Origin: Neobacillus cucumis
GTDB taxonomy: Bacteria > Bacillota > Bacilli > Bacillales > Cytobacillaceae
Reading direction: 5' to 3'
Assembly: GCF_016908975.1 (NCBI RefSeq)
Contig: NZ_JAFBEX010000028.1
Location: forward strand, 1 to 52,509
Length of the DNA stretch: 52,509 bases
The notes under the pieces were generated by a model. It saw nothing but the letters and a program-made list of their open reading frames with translations. It had not been told where the DNA came from and ran no database searches. This document shows, piece by piece, positions 52,370 through 52,509 of the stretch (the stretch's first letter is position 1; each line of letters opens with the position of its first letter). A program made the position numbers and the translations under genes.

Positions 52370-52509
52370 CTATTTATACTTATTATTTTTCTTGTATCCG
52401 TTACTGTCTTTATCTTTCTTGTATCCGTTACTGTCTTTATCTTTCTTGTATCCGTTACTGTCTTTATCTTTCTTGTATCCGTTACTGTCTTTATCTTTCT
52501 TGTATCCGT
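52370..52509 (-). CDS. C-terminal end of a repeat protein (partial)
   Basis: Reading the minus strand, an open frame enters from beyond the window and encodes tandem copies of the nonapeptide DSNGYKKDK, then a closing NNKYK and TAG at 52370-52372. Four full repeats and part of a fifth are visible. The tail is hydrophilic and basic. I recognise no family. The opposite strand is also open over the repeat: from ATG 52319 it would encode a hydrophobic FLVSVTVFI repeat with only a poor ribosome binding site. I favour the minus strand for its charged, low-complexity character and clean stop, but this is not certain. Confidence 0.45.
   Translation of the reverse strand, partial: GYKKDKDSNGYKKDKDSNGYKKDKDSNGYKKDKDSNGYKKNNKYK
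52388..52509. repeat. 27-bp tandem repeat running off the window end
   Basis: Units start at 52388, 52415, 52442 and 52469, with a fifth begun at 52496; all visible copies are identical. Each unit begins TTTCTTGTATCCG and ends CTTTATC. A 27-bp period is nine codons, so length changes keep the reading frame. Confidence 0.97.

Noticed and set aside
52388..52509. CRISPR array at the window end
   Set aside because: Repeats are directly abutting with no spacers.

Overview
The window is from a Gram-positive, low-GC Bacillaceae chromosome, probably a soil Bacillus of the Neobacillus/Cytobacillus kind (genus is inference). Evidence is near-B. subtilis gene order around ydi-groESL, sigma-A, sigma-B and sigma-54 promoters, a CIRCE operator, CcpA-type cre sites and strong GGAGG ribosome binding sites.

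Region 1 (1-14160) is conserved backbone: tRNA-Asp, the tsaE-tsaB-rimI-tsaD operon (t6A tRNA modification and S18 acetylation), a dense DnaA-box cluster between tsaD and the ABC-F gene ydiF, moaC, rex, an inserted yhbD-bactofilin-bactofilin-MFS operon, ydiK-ydiL, and groES-groEL under HrcA/CIRCE control. The tatAy-tatCy genes found between rex and ydiK in B. subtilis are absent.

Region 2 (14170-22320) is a decaying island inserted just after groEL. Two related copies of an integrase 3' end plus a terminator/att-like sequence lie at about 14.2 and 20.95 kb in the same orientation. Between them are a frameshifted tyrosine integrase, a wrecked DeoR regulator, and an intact sugar ABC transporter with a fructokinase. 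An internally deleted acetate kinase follows.

Region 3 (22528-32457) is catabolic. A fumarylacetoacetate-hydrolase-family gene precedes a sigma-54-dependent PAS/AAA+ activator. The activator is divergent from a -24/-12 promoter driving a Rieske oxygenase, an aldehyde dehydrogenase and a decarboxylating hydroxyacid dehydrogenase, followed by an NCS1-type permease and a CocE/NonD hydrolase. The enzyme order fits carnitine-like quaternary amine breakdown (to malic semialdehyde, malate, then pyruvate). The oxygenase has a Glu where most Rieske oxygenases have the bridging Asp. No electron-transfer reductase is encoded here. This is the best candidate for an undescribed system.

Region 4 (32525-43480) holds vitamin B6 synthesis (pdxST, divergent pdxR), a large AraC-GH39 fusion regulator, and a threonine/serine catabolic set: kbl, tdh, an amino acid permease, and a serine dehydratase fused in alpha-then-beta order. 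A perfect cre site lies upstream of kbl.

Region 5 (43480-52509) is accessory: a truncated GH36 alpha-galactosidase, an AraC regulator divergent from a GH4 alpha-galactosidase, a sigma-B-type YsnF-like stress protein, a secreted Sde182-like (DUF1593) protein with a palindromic operator and a LacI repressor, an RpiR-family pseudogene, and a 27-bp tandem repeat that runs off the window end. Pseudogenes with internal deletions recur (deoR, int, ackA, GH36, rpiR), suggesting active streamlining of sugar-use loci.
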